A stretch of 64,000 nucleotides of DNA, from positions 441,546 to 505,545 of the forward strand of contig CBHWDO010000002.1 in NCBI GenBank assembly GCA_966112615.1, given 5' to 3'. The DNA is from Flavitalea sp966112615 (GTDB lineage Bacteria; Bacteroidota; Bacteroidia; Chitinophagales; Chitinophagaceae). Shown piece after piece: positions 27,293 through 35,863 of the stretch; position 1 is the first letter of the stretch; each line of letters opens with the position of its first letter. The notes under the pieces were generated by a model. It did not search any database, was not told the DNA's origin, and worked only from the letters and a program-made list of their open reading frames with translations. The position numbers and the translations under genes were made by a program.

Positions 27293-28063
27293 TCAATTCC
27301 CATCTTTCAGGGCATCAATAGAGGTTTGTAGTTTTTGAATCTCTTTTCTTAAAGAATCTATTTCTTTGGAGCCGGCAACTGGAGATTCCTTTTCCTCGGC
27401 ATCACGACCTATAAAAAAGCTGGCAAATGTTGCTGTCACATATCCAAAGATTGTATAACCAAAAACTGCGATCATGAAGGCCAGGCCTCGTCCCTCCGGT
27501 GTTGCAGGATTAAATTCATTTCCAGCCGTAATCACCCGCATTGCCGTCCACCACAATGCCATGCTATAGGATTCAAATCCAGCAGTTTCTTTTTCCAGGG
27601 CATACATACCAGCAGCCCCACCAAATGTTACAAGTAAGGTAATAGCAATGACGTAACCAAAAGCCCTGCGTTTCATTGTTAATGCAAGGCTTTTCATGCT
27701 CCTGTTTATGGATGATACTATACGAACAAGCCTTATTTTCCGGAGTCCCCGAAGCAGCCTAATGAATCTAAAAATCCGGAATACCCGCAAGGCAGGTATT
27801 AATAGTGAAATGGCTGTTAACCAGTTTTTCTTTAAGTAAACAATTTTGGACGTTGCCAGTAAAAATTTTACACCAAAATCAATAATGAATACAATCCAAA
27901 TAGTAAGGCTAAGATATTCTAAAGTTTTTGGTAACCTCCAGATCAATTCAATCACCAGAAGGATCAGCCACACAAAGCCAAGGACAATCATTGGACCTTC
28001 CAGCAACCGATCTATAGATTTGATTAACCTGTTCCTTTCCTGCTGTAGTTGTTTCGATTCCAT
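27293..28063 (-). CDS. Voltage-sensor cation channel with non-canonical filter
   Basis: A 256-residue six-helix ion-transport protein. S4 is visible as RVFRIFRFIRLLRGLRKIRLVR (about residues 93-114), with Arg at every third position. The pore loop reads WWTAMRVITAGNEFNPATPEGR, so TAGNE (about 179-183) stands where potassium channels have TVGYG. The C-terminal 25 residues form a short coiled coil (SLRKEIQKLQTSIDAL), fitting a tetramer. Ion selectivity cannot be inferred with confidence. Start at the ATG 28063; the open frame extends three codons further to a TTG. Confidence 0.85.
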   Translation of the reverse strand: MESKQLQQERNRLIKSIDRLLEGPMIVLGFVWLILLVIELIWRLPKTLEYLSLTIWIVFIIDFGVKFLLATSKIVYLKKNWLTAISLLIPALRVFRIFRFIRLLRGLRKIRLVRIVSSINRSMKSLALTMKRRAFGYVIAITLLVTFGGAAGMYALEKETAGFESYSMALWWTAMRVITAGNEFNPATPEGRGLAFMIAVFGYTIFGYVTATFASFFIGRDAEEKESPVAGSKEIDSLRKEIQKLQTSIDALKDGN

Positions 28064-28095
28064 ATAGAACAACTATCAATCTGTGTACCCGGTTA

Positions 28096-28687
28096 TTAAG
28101 AGTACAGCACCGAAACGAGATCCAATGATATACGATGGTTAACTGCTTTGCTTTTATATTGAGATGGGGTAGTGCCCAATATTTTTTTGAACTGGGCCGA
28201 CAAATGATGCACACTGCTAAAGCCGGTTTCAAAGGCAAATCTCGCTTAATGATAGCTCATCATAAACCATTAATTCCTTTACTTTCTCCAGTCTCTGCAA
28301 TAAGAAATATCGTTCAATAGTTATGCCTTCGGATTTAGAGAATAACTCGCTTAAATAGGTAAAGTCATACGAAAGCTTCGAAGAGATATAACCTGAAAGC
28401 TTGAATCGTTGGCTTTCATAGCCTAAGGAAAGGTATTCAATTACTGTTGACTTCACCTCTTCCGTGAGACGCTTAACCCTGCTTTCAATGATTTCCAACC
28501 CCACCTGATTTAGTCTTTTACTTAACTCATCCTGTATAAATCCCGGGAGTTTTTCCTTCACTAATATTTTGCCGGCACTTACGACTGCTTCTACTTCAAT
28601 TGAATTTAAAATTTCAGTCACTATCAAAATGCATCTTCGGCAAACCATATTCTTTACATGATAAGTATGCGTCTGAGTCTGAGTCAT
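28096..28687 (-). pseudogene. HMA-AraC fusion regulator, frameshifted
   Basis: The N-terminus from the ATG at 28687 has an HMA-like metal-binding fold with HTYHVKNMVCRRC (CxxC). It is followed by an AraC-type DNA-binding domain in which the first helix-turn-helix is complete to LSLSEI. At about 28232 the frame breaks into CL-stop. Removing one T there (GAGATTTGCC) restores the family-typical IAFETGFSSVHHLSAQFKK and continues to a stop at 28096, giving about 196 residues. The product is therefore either truncated in the second helix-turn-helix or the base is a sequence error. Relatives lie beside metal-handling genes. Confidence 0.8.
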
Positions 28688-28903
28688 ATTTAGAATTGAT
28701 TGATTAGAAAGGATACAATACTTATTAATCTTACAGCCATTAATAATAAAAGAATAAACAGGAGTTGTTTTTCCAATTTGAGGATAGAAAGAAATGATTT
28801 CATGTTGGTTATTTTGTGAGCACAAAAGAACAACAGGATCTTTCTTTGGGCTTGAATAAACTAGCTACCGGCTTGAATAAACTGGCTATTTTTCAATTCC
28901 GGA

Positions 28904-29692
28904 CTAAAAATCCTGGAAGAAATCAATATGAAAGAATTGTTTAAAAGCCGCATATGAAGAGGGTTGTGCGCCGAACATTTGGAGAAAGGTCCTGGAAAAA
29001 TGTGCCGGATCAGAAAAGCCAGCTTCATATGCTGCTTCCTTGGATGACTTCCCTTCTACAAATGCCTGAGTCGCCGCGGCGAGCCTCAACCATAAAATAT
29101 ATTGGCGTAATGTTGCACCTACTTGCTCTTTAAATAAATGAAGGAAGCGGTGTTCTGAAAGGTGTACTTCGGTAGCAAGGGCTGATGCCGAGAAATTCTG
29201 GTGAATATTTTTCCTGATGGTAGTGATGGTCTGTTGTATCCGCTCATCCAATGGTATGACTATGTGTTTTCCTCCCAGTAAGTGATTGTACAGTGCTTCG
29301 GTAATATCATGAAAGCATTTGCCTGTCTTAATTATTTCTTCTTTGGTGAATTGTAATATGTCCATTGCAGGTTTAATCTCCTGGGCCTTGAAGAATCGGG
29401 CTGGTCTGTTTTCAAATATTTGTTCCTGAATTTTCTTGCCCTTACCTGCATCGGGGATAATACAGGTGGTGACCTGCCATCCTGCAAAGTCTTTAATACC
29501 ATGAGCAACATTTGAGTTGATCAGAACTCCTTCTGCTTTCTGCCATCCTGTTTCTTCAGTCCATACTGAAAAAGGCTGTCCATCCAGTGAGCAGGTAAAT
29601 TGCAACACTGCATGGCTATGAACATCGGCAACAAGGTGCTGAGATGCAAGCATCATCCTGGTAGGACTTATATACATGGATGCTTTTATCAA
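28904..29692 (-). CDS. AraC-family transcriptional regulator
   Basis: A 262-residue regulator with an N-terminal cupin-like ligand domain (HSHAVLQFTCSLDG near residue 27) and a C-terminal double helix-turn-helix (about 165-255, ending with the typical EAGFSDPAHFSRTFLQMFGAQPSSY). It is divergent from the cysteine-rich mini-gene and the GNAT gene with a 141-base regulatory gap, so these are its likely targets. Nothing in the sequence names the ligand. Confidence 0.88.
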   Translation of the reverse strand: MIKASMYISPTRMMLASQHLVADVHSHAVLQFTCSLDGQPFSVWTEETGWQKAEGVLINSNVAHGIKDFAGWQVTTCIIPDAGKGKKIQEQIFENRPARFFKAQEIKPAMDILQFTKEEIIKTGKCFHDITEALYNHLLGGKHIVIPLDERIQQTITTIRKNIHQNFSASALATEVHLSEHRFLHLFKEQVGATLRQYILWLRLAAATQAFVEGKSSKEAAYEAGFSDPAHFSRTFLQMFGAQPSSYAAFKQFFHIDFFQDF

Positions 29693-29786
29693 CCTGGTAC
29701 TATTTAGTTGACGTAAAAATATGTTTTTCCGTGAATCTTATAAATCATACTCCTCATAGTGTAACAGAGTAGCGCAAACACCGAAG

Positions 29787-29794
29787 TAGTTTTG
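29787..29794 (+). promoter_or_regulatory. Promoter -7 box for the Cys-rich gene
   Basis: TAGTTTTG is an exact TAnnTTTG match. It lies 39 bases before the ATG of the cysteine-rich gene, inside the divergent region shared with the AraC regulator. Confidence 0.55.
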
Positions 29795-29833
29795 CACTGT
29801 CAAATAAATTAATCAAAAACAAAAACTTTAGAC

Positions 29834-29948
29834 AATGGAAAATTCAAACAAATGCAACTGCGGAACAACTTCTCATTCAATCGTATGCACCTGTGGTGAT
29901 GCCTGTCCTGGTGCTTCCTGCACCTGTGGTTGCAACTGCTGCGCTTAA
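29834..29948 (+). CDS. Cysteine-rich mini-protein split by a +1 frameshift
   Basis: From the ATG at 29834 the frame reads MENSNKCNCGTTSHSI and then runs into a stop at 29897-29899. One base further along, the next frame continues as VCTCGDACPGASCTCGCNCC plus Ala and ends at 29948. Dropping one T near 29880 joins both halves into a 37-residue protein with ten cysteines in CxC, CxCG and CC groups, the look of a metallothionein. It has its own -7 box and its own terminator hairpin, which argues that the gene is real. Whether the extra base is mutation, sequence error or recoding cannot be decided here. Confidence 0.65.
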
Positions 29949-29953
29949 TCAAT

Positions 29954-29984
29954 TAAGGGAAGCAATTCATTTGCTTCCCTTTTC
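29954..29984 (+). terminator. Terminator behind the Cys-rich gene
   Basis: AAGGGAAGCAA and TTGCTTCCCTT form an 11-bp stem with a short loop, followed by TTTTC. It begins 5 bases after the stop of the cysteine-rich frame and precedes the GNAT gene, so it may attenuate rather than fully block read-through. Confidence 0.75.
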
Positions 29985-30006
29985 TAAAAACCTTAATCTA
30001 TTAAAT

Positions 30007-30654
30007 ATGTCACTTTATACCTTGTCAAAAAATGATCATATTCCATTCTTAAAGCCACTTAAAGGGTTGCGATTTGAGGAAAGCACAGATATAACATTGC
30101 TTTCTATGATGTCGGAAAGTTCAGAGCTGGAAGTTATAAAGAGACTTGCAAATGATCATCTTGCTTTTGTTGCCTTCCTGGATGATGTGCCTGCGGCTTT
30201 CGGATGGATGGCTCGTGGTAAAGCAAGGATTGGTGAGCTGAACCATGATTTGATTTTACCCATTCGAAATCTTTATTTATGGAATTTCAAAACTCTTCCT
30301 TCCTTTCGGGGTAAAAATATTTATCCTCTACTGCTTCAATATATACTTAAATATGAAGCTGAAAAGGCTGACCGTTTCTGGATAATTCATGCACCTGAAA
30401 ATAATTCTTCATTGAGAGGCATCCGTAAAGCGGGCTTCAGGTATGCAGGCAAATTGATTCTTTCTCAAAAGAATATTCCCACACTCAAATATGATAATGT
30501 ATCATCCCATGAAATTGATCTTATTCAATTTATGGGAATTGAAATATCTGAACATGTAAATGAAGGATGTTGGGGTTGCCATAGTCCATATGTAAAGAAC
30601 AAACCCGTATCCTGCTGCTGCAGCGAAGCAGGTGAACTGTGTAATTCACTTTAA
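30007..30654 (+). CDS. GNAT acetyltransferase with Cys-rich C-terminal tail
   Basis: 215 residues from the ATG at 30007. Residues about 15-175 form a GNAT-type fold with the CoA-loop equivalent SFRGKNIYPLLLQY and the tail motif NNSSLRGIRKAGFRYAG. The last 30 residues hold six cysteines (CWGC, SCCCS, LC) plus a His, which looks like a metal site and not like part of the enzyme fold. It lies 58 bases after the cysteine-rich mini-gene. A role in metal handling, or in modifying the mini-protein, is inference from the shared cysteine pattern. The frame stays open upstream to 29893, but only through the mini-gene and hairpin. Confidence 0.75.
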   Translation: MSLYTLSKNDHIPFLKPLKGLRFEESTDITLLSMMSESSELEVIKRLANDHLAFVAFLDDVPAAFGWMARGKARIGELNHDLILPIRNLYLWNFKTLPSFRGKNIYPLLLQYILKYEAEKADRFWIIHAPENNSSLRGIRKAGFRYAGKLILSQKNIPTLKYDNVSSHEIDLIQFMGIEISEHVNEGCWGCHSPYVKNKPVSCCCSEAGELCNSL

Positions 30655-30730
30655 TCATTAATTCATAAACAACTTTTAATAACGGCAAAACTGCCGAAGG
30701 GCAATCTATTGCCATCATCAAACTACTATC

Positions 30731-33127
30731 ATGAAAAAGATCTTCATTTTATTATTTTCTCAATTGATTTTTTTATCAGTAATACATGCTCAAACTATTC
30801 ACGGAAAAGTATTTGATCAACAAGGGGAGGCCTTGAATGGGGCAACAGTATCACTTTTAAAGATGAAAGACAGTTCTCTGATCAAATTTGATCTTACAAA
30901 AAATGGATTATTTGAATTCACACCTCCTGCTATTGATAGCTTTCTTGTCAGTATTAGTTATGTTGGTTTTGAAACACTGTATTCCACTCCAATTAATTAT
31001 TTGGGCAGATCTATTGAATTGCCTCATTTTAAATTAAATAAATCATCATCAGTTTTGCAGGGAGTGGTAGTTAAAGCCAGGAAGCCAATGGTAGAAGCCA
31101 GGGCCGATAAAATGATCCTTAACGTGGAAGGCACCATCAACAGTACCGGAACAGATGCATTGGAGCTGCTTCGAAAATCCCCTGGAGTTGCCATTGATAA
31201 AGATGATCAATTAAGCCTTCATGGAAAGAATGGCGTGCAGGTATTCATCGACGGAAGACCATCTCCCTTAAGTGCCCAGGATCTAACAAATTATTTAAAA
31301 TCTCTTTCTTCATCACAAATTGAAGCTATTGAGATCATTGATAATCCTTCTTCGAAGTATGAAGCTTCAGGAACTGCCGGTATCATCAATATCAGGTTGA
31401 AGAAAAACAAGGCAAAGGGTTTCAATGGATCATTAAGTGCAGGTGTCAGTATCAGCAGGAATGTAAGAACAGATGATGGATTTTCCATCAATTATAAAAC
31501 CAATAAGCTTAACCTGTTTGGATCTTATAATGGTGCATATGGAAAAACTGGTATGGACTTTAACTTGTATAGAACTCTAAAAGACACAAGTTTTGATCAG
31601 CACAGCAAACTTATTTTCAATAAAGTCAACCATTCTTTTAAAACTGGTATTGATTATTCCATCAATAATAAAAATTCTATTGGTCTGACGGTAAATGGAA
31701 GTTTGGCTTCACCAACTCTTGAAAATATAAGTATAACACCCATAATTGATAACAATACAGGAAAAATTCAGAAGGTACTGGATGCAGCAAATTATAACAA
31801 GATGCGCAATGATAATATAAATGCTAATCTGAATTTTTTGTTTAAAGACAGTACAGGCAAAAGTCTTTCTATTAATGGTGATTATGGATATTATGCTTTA
31901 GATCAGGATCAATGGCAACCTAATACTTTCCTGGATGCTGAAGGAAAGACAGTACTTGGTCAGAAAAATTACAGGATAAAAAGTCCAACACGCATTGATA
32001 TATATGCACTGAAAGCTGACTGGGAACAGAAGTTAGGTAAGGGTCAGCTGGGAATTGGAGGTAAATTTGGATATGTAGTTACTGATAATCAGTATGACCT
32101 TTTTATGGAAATTGGCGGAGTTGAAAAGCCTGACACTGCTGCAAGTAATTCCTTTAAGTATGTTGAAAATGTAAATGCTTTATATGTAAGTTATTCAAGG
32201 TCGTGGAAAGGTGTTTCTATCCAGGGTGGTGTTCGCGCTGAGCAAACAAATGTTGATGCAGGACTGAATGGCTGGAAATCTTACCTTGATTTCTTCCCGA
32301 GTGCTTCATTGACTTTTGCTCCTAAATCTGATAACCAGTTAATTTTATCTTATAGTCGTCGCATTGATCGACCGGTTTACAAGGATCTGAATCCATTCGA
32401 GTATCGTATCAATGAATACACATTCCATAAAGGAAGTACTGATCTTCGCCCGCAATATAGTAACACCATAAGTTTGAAACATACTTACAAATTCCGATTA
32501 AATACAACATTAAGTTACAGTCATGTTGATGATGTGTTTGGGCAGATCGTTGATACAGCGGATGGAACCAAAGGGTTTCTTTCAAACAGGAATCTTGCTA
32601 CACAGAATATAACCAGTCTTAATATCAGTTATCCATTTCAATATAAAGCCTACAGTTTATTTGTAAATGTGAATGGATATCATTCGAAATTCAAAGCTAA
32701 TTATGGGAAAGATCGTAGTGTTGATATGAAAGTTTGGGCTGCCAATATTTTTCTTCAGAATAGTGTTCGGTTTGGCAAGGGGTGGAATGCTGAGTTGAGT
32801 GGATTTTATACCACTCCATCTATTTGGCAGGGAAGTATGAGATCATCCTCAATCTGGAGTGCAGATATTGGCTTGCAAAAGCAGGTGATCAAGGGGAAAG
32901 GAACAATTAAAGCTTCAGTAAGTGATGTCTTTAATTCATTGAAATGGACTGCGAGCTCAGATTTCGCTGGGCAAAAGATCTATGTTAGCGGTAAGCAGGA
33001 ATCCAGGCAGTTTAAGTTAAGTTTTCAATATCGTTTTGGAAATGCAAGTAATAAATCAAACAGGCAAAATTCAGGAGGTTCGGAGGAAGAAAGCAGGAGA
33101 GTGCAAAGTGCAGGTTTAAACCAGTAA
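30731..33127 (+). CDS. TonB-receptor-like outer-membrane beta-barrel protein
   Basis: A 798-residue outer-membrane protein. It has a signal peptide (to about residue 20, ending IHAQ), a carboxypeptidase-regulatory-like domain (about 22-105), a plug-like domain (about 120-220, with LLRKSPGVAIDKDDQLSLHGKNGVQVFIDGRP) and a barrel of the OMP_b-brl_3 type with SRRIDRPVYKDLNPFEYRIN. Its C-terminus is Ser/Asn/Gln-rich and extends about 25 residues past the last barrel strand (FKLSFQYRFG). It follows the GNAT gene by 76 bases and could be co-transcribed. The ligand is unknown. Confidence 0.88.
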   Translation: MKKIFILLFSQLIFLSVIHAQTIHGKVFDQQGEALNGATVSLLKMKDSSLIKFDLTKNGLFEFTPPAIDSFLVSISYVGFETLYSTPINYLGRSIELPHFKLNKSSSVLQGVVVKARKPMVEARADKMILNVEGTINSTGTDALELLRKSPGVAIDKDDQLSLHGKNGVQVFIDGRPSPLSAQDLTNYLKSLSSSQIEAIEIIDNPSSKYEASGTAGIINIRLKKNKAKGFNGSLSAGVSISRNVRTDDGFSINYKTNKLNLFGSYNGAYGKTGMDFNLYRTLKDTSFDQHSKLIFNKVNHSFKTGIDYSINNKNSIGLTVNGSLASPTLENISITPIIDNNTGKIQKVLDAANYNKMRNDNINANLNFLFKDSTGKSLSINGDYGYYALDQDQWQPNTFLDAEGKTVLGQKNYRIKSPTRIDIYALKADWEQKLGKGQLGIGGKFGYVVTDNQYDLFMEIGGVEKPDTAASNSFKYVENVNALYVSYSRSWKGVSIQGGVRAEQTNVDAGLNGWKSYLDFFPSASLTFAPKSDNQLILSYSRRIDRPVYKDLNPFEYRINEYTFHKGSTDLRPQYSNTISLKHTYKFRLNTTLSYSHVDDVFGQIVDTADGTKGFLSNRNLATQNITSLNISYPFQYKAYSLFVNVNGYHSKFKANYGKDRSVDMKVWAANIFLQNSVRFGKGWNAELSGFYTTPSIWQGSMRSSSIWSADIGLQKQVIKGKGTIKASVSDVFNSLKWTASSDFAGQKIYVSGKQESRQFKLSFQYRFGNASNKSNRQNSGGSEEESRRVQSAGLNQ

Positions 33128-33130
33128 ACT

Positions 33131-33170
33131 TTTAGAAATGCGGAATAGAATCTTATTCCGCATTTCTTTT
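33131..33170. terminator. Bidirectional terminator between convergent genes
   Basis: AGAAATGCGGAATA and TATTCCGCATTTCT form a 14-bp stem around loop GAATCT, followed by TTTTTTC. It serves the beta-barrel gene. Its right half overlaps the last codons of the CLC gene, which read KKRNAE. Confidence 0.85.
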
Positions 33171-34427
33171 TTTCAATAAATTATATTTAGATACTGCAAT
33201 TCTTTGTGAACTATAAATTCCTGTATGGCCACTGAAATAATAAGCGGTAAAACAGGCTATTGCGTAATAAACAATGTTTTCCGATCCGAATAATTCAATC
33301 CCCATCAATGTGCAGGCAAGGGGAGTATTGGTGGCTCCTGCGAAAACTGCAATAAAACCTAATCCTGCAAAAAGATCTACCGGAGCTTCTCCAAGTGTTG
33401 CAAGGGTGTTGCCTAAAGTAGCGCCTACAAAGAAAAGCGGTGTTACTTCTCCACCTTTAAAACCCATACCCAATGTTATGGCTGTTAGTAATAATTTCCA
33501 GAACCAACTCCAGTTATCAGAACCATTGGGAGAAAAAGCTGAAATAATACTTACACCATTTCCAGGATTTGTTACACCCAGCCCGAGATAATCAAAACTG
33601 CCTAAAGTATAACTGATTCCAATTAACAAAAAAGCACCTATTACCGGAATGAACCATTTGTTATGAATGTATTTGTTGGCTGTTGCTTTTATTTTATGCG
33701 ATAAACTGGCAAACATAAAACTGGCTAATCCAAATGAGATTCCTGCGATGATCACTTTTAAAAGTAGGATAGGCTCAAGACCTTCATTGAAATTGACCTG
33801 GTATTTGGTATGATGAATTCCATATAAAGTGCAGGTATAATCTGCCAGCAGGCTTGCAATCAGGCATGGTATAAGGGCTTCATACTTTATTTTACCAATC
33901 GCAAGAACTTCCAGTGCTAAGATGGCTCCTGTTACCGGTGTTCCAAATACAGCTCCGAAGCCGGCTGCCATCCCGCACATCAATAGAATACTTCGGTCGG
34001 ATTGCTTCAATCCAAACCATTTTGAACACTGTGCAGATATGCTTCCTCCCATCTGGACGGCTGTGCCTTCCCTGCCTGCAGATCCTCCAAATAAATGAGT
34101 GATTATAGTGGAGATCAGAACCAATGGAGCCATTCTGGCTGGGATTCCACCCCCTGGCTCATGGATCTCATCCATGATCAGGTTATTTCCCGCTTCCGAA
34201 TTCTTTCCAAGGTATTTATACAATGCAGCAATGATGATCCCTGCAAGGGGAAGTAAAAAAATCAACCAAAGGTTATTCCATCTTATTTCTGTCACAACAT
34301 CCAATAGCCATAAGAATAATGCTACCAGGGATCCTGTGATAATGGAGACTGGAAGAATGAGTGCGGTCCAGTAAAGCAGTTTCTTGGCTATTTTCAGCTG
34401 TTCCAGTGAGTATTTATTCTTGTACAT
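33153..34427 (-). CDS. CLC-family transporter, probable fluoride/proton antiporter
   Basis: CLC membrane protein of 424 residues from the ATG at 34427. Filter elements are GGGIP (about 92-96, where chloride CLCs have GSGIP), GGSAGREGTAVQ (about 114-125, with the gating Glu near 120) and GFKGGEVTP (about 322-330). Because a fluoride riboswitch and promoter stand directly upstream, the likely role is fluoride export by F-/H+ exchange (CLC-F group) rather than chloride transport. The open frame also runs back to ATGs at 34460 and 34475, but the latter lies inside the riboswitch pseudoknot. Confidence 0.85.
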   Translation of the reverse strand: MYKNKYSLEQLKIAKKLLYWTALILPVSIITGSLVALFLWLLDVVTEIRWNNLWLIFLLPLAGIIIAALYKYLGKNSEAGNNLIMDEIHEPGGGIPARMAPLVLISTIITHLFGGSAGREGTAVQMGGSISAQCSKWFGLKQSDRSILLMCGMAAGFGAVFGTPVTGAILALEVLAIGKIKYEALIPCLIASLLADYTCTLYGIHHTKYQVNFNEGLEPILLLKVIIAGISFGLASFMFASLSHKIKATANKYIHNKWFIPVIGAFLLIGISYTLGSFDYLGLGVTNPGNGVSIISAFSPNGSDNWSWFWKLLLTAITLGMGFKGGEVTPLFFVGATLGNTLATLGEAPVDLFAGLGFIAVFAGATNTPLACTLMGIELFGSENIVYYAIACFTAYYFSGHTGIYSSQRIAVSKYNLLKKRNAE

Positions 34428-34463
34428 CCTACAAATAATTTTAAGTGGAATGAATTCCATATT

Positions 34464-34520
34464 TGTAGGCGCCATTAGCTCTTTCGAGCGGTTGGGTCAG
34501 GAAGACACCATTTCCCGTGA
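34464..34520 (-). ncRNA. Fluoride riboswitch (crcB motif)
   Basis: Read on the minus strand, GGGAA and TTCCT can pair around ATGGTGTC, then come AACCGCTCGAAAGAGC (hairpin GCTC-GAAA-GAGC) and TAATGGCGCCTAC. GGTGTC can pair in full with GGCGCC (with two G-U pairs) to form the pseudoknot of the fluoride aptamer. The order and the conserved AACCGC...TAATGGC...CTAC match the Thermotoga and Bacillus aptamers as I remember them. It starts about 6 bases after a -7 box and lies 37-93 bases before the CLC start codon at 34427. TGGAATTCATTCCA (34446-34459) may belong to the expression platform. Confidence 0.85.
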
Positions 34521-34524
34521 GGTT

Positions 34525-34532
34525 CAAAAATA
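34525..34532 (-). promoter_or_regulatory. Promoter -7 box ahead of the fluoride riboswitch
   Basis: Minus-strand TATTTTTG matches TAnnTTTG exactly and ends a few bases before the aptamer begins, so transcription would start at the riboswitch. The remaining 34533-34759, up to the next gene, shows nothing I can support as coding. Confidence 0.6.
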
Positions 34533-34759
34533 ATCCATTTTTCTTCATCAATTAAAATCTCTACAAAACCTCTCATTACTTGCAGGTACTGCCACAGAAT
34601 CGACATCCAGGATGGCCGTATCAATATACTCGATGTTCGTAAGCTTTCGAAGATGGTCAATTGATCAGTTTAAATATGCAATTCATCATTTCAGTAGCTA
34701 TATAATTTATCTGAAATTCAACAAGCTATCTTCAGGTATTTGAATCGAAATTCCTGAAC

Positions 34760-35863
34760 ATGCGTTTTCTACTTACTGTTATTGCCGTCATAGCCATTGT
34801 AAATGTTAGCGGACAGAAATCATTGCTAAGATCTCTCGATAGCCTGACGGATATTTATGAAAAAAATGGATATAGTGGTGTTGTCAGAGTGGCGAATGGC
34901 GATCGGCTGATTTTCGAAAAAGGCTACGGATCTGCCAATATAGACAAGGGAATTCAAAACAAACCATCTACACTTTTTCTTACTGAGTCAGTTGGAAAAA
35001 TGTTTACTGCAACCGCAATAATGCAGCTGGTTGAAAAGAAAAAACTTTATTTGAATACTTCCTTGAAACACCTGTTGCCGGAAGTGCAAATAAAAGGTGC
35101 TGATAAAATTCAAGTTCATCATTTATTGAATCATACTTCAGGGCTTGAAAGTCCATGGGATCACCCTGACTGGAACTTTAAGAAACAATACACGCGAAGT
35201 GAGATCAGGAAGATTATTGAAGAAGTTCCTTTGGCATTTGATTCAGCAGGAACGAGAATGAATTATAGCAACTCAGGATATATCCTATTATCATGGATAG
35301 TTGAGAGAGTCTCAGGAATGAGTTTTGATCGATATCTCAAAAAGAATATTTTCATTCCATCTGGTATGACTGTTACGAGGCATCTTAATGATACATTGAT
35401 GCCAGTTAATAATGGCGCTCAACCATATCGGATCATAAGTTCGCGTACTCATTTTATCATGAATGAAAAGATTGGATTTAAGGCCTCAGGAGCCGGAGGT
35501 TGGTTGTCAGATGCAAGAGACCTCCAAATGTTCATGAGTGCATTGAGCAGTGGTAAATTGATCAGCCTTCCTTCATTGAAAATCATGCAAACTGCAAATC
35601 ATACAAAACCTTCCGATAATTCATGGAGGTTTTATGGATATGGTTTAGATACTTATTCATCTGTAGTTATTCCAGGTGTTGAGCTGTATGGTCATAATGG
35701 AGGAGGAGCAGGATTTAATGTTGATGTTTTTGCAGATGCCAATTCAAATTATATAGTTAGTAACTGTACCAATCAGTTTATGGATAGCCGACCCAATATG
35801 CAAATTATTTCAGGTTATTGGTTGGTCAGCCTCTGGAGAAAATTGATTAATCATTGGTGGTGA
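34760..35863 (+). CDS. Class C beta-lactamase-like serine hydrolase (C-terminus disturbed)
   Basis: Exported penicillin-binding-protein-like hydrolase with a signal peptide (to about residue 18). The active-site motif SVGK (SxxK, near residue 77), YSNSGY (YxN) and HNGGGAGF (third box) are present. This fold includes D-Ala-D-Ala peptidases and esterases, so the substrate is open. From about residue 330 the sequence loses family resemblance (NCTNQFMDSRPNMQ..., ending NHWW). A C-terminal extension typical of relatives continues in another frame (next entry), so the gene is probably frameshifted near 35760-35815. Confidence 0.75.
   Translation: MRFLLTVIAVIAIVNVSGQKSLLRSLDSLTDIYEKNGYSGVVRVANGDRLIFEKGYGSANIDKGIQNKPSTLFLTESVGKMFTATAIMQLVEKKKLYLNTSLKHLLPEVQIKGADKIQVHHLLNHTSGLESPWDHPDWNFKKQYTRSEIRKIIEEVPLAFDSAGTRMNYSNSGYILLSWIVERVSGMSFDRYLKKNIFIPSGMTVTRHLNDTLMPVNNGAQPYRIISSRTHFIMNEKIGFKASGAGGWLSDARDLQMFMSALSSGKLISLPSLKIMQTANHTKPSDNSWRFYGYGLDTYSSVVIPGVELYGHNGGGAGFNVDVFADANSNYIVSNCTNQFMDSRPNMQIISGYWLVSLWRKLINHWW

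Noticed and set aside
29834..30654. Cys-rich peptide plus enzyme as a ribosomal peptide natural product (RiPP) cluster
   Set aside because: No leader-peptide pattern, no cyclase, protease or dedicated exporter; a metallothionein-like role fits the cysteine spacing better.
34475..34475. ATG at 34475 as start of the CLC protein
   Set aside because: It lies inside the conserved pseudoknot strand of the riboswitch; the ATG at 34427 begins the family-like sequence.
34475..34660. 61-codon ORF on the minus strand upstream of the CLC gene
   Set aside because: It runs through the promoter and the riboswitch and has no recognisable protein features.
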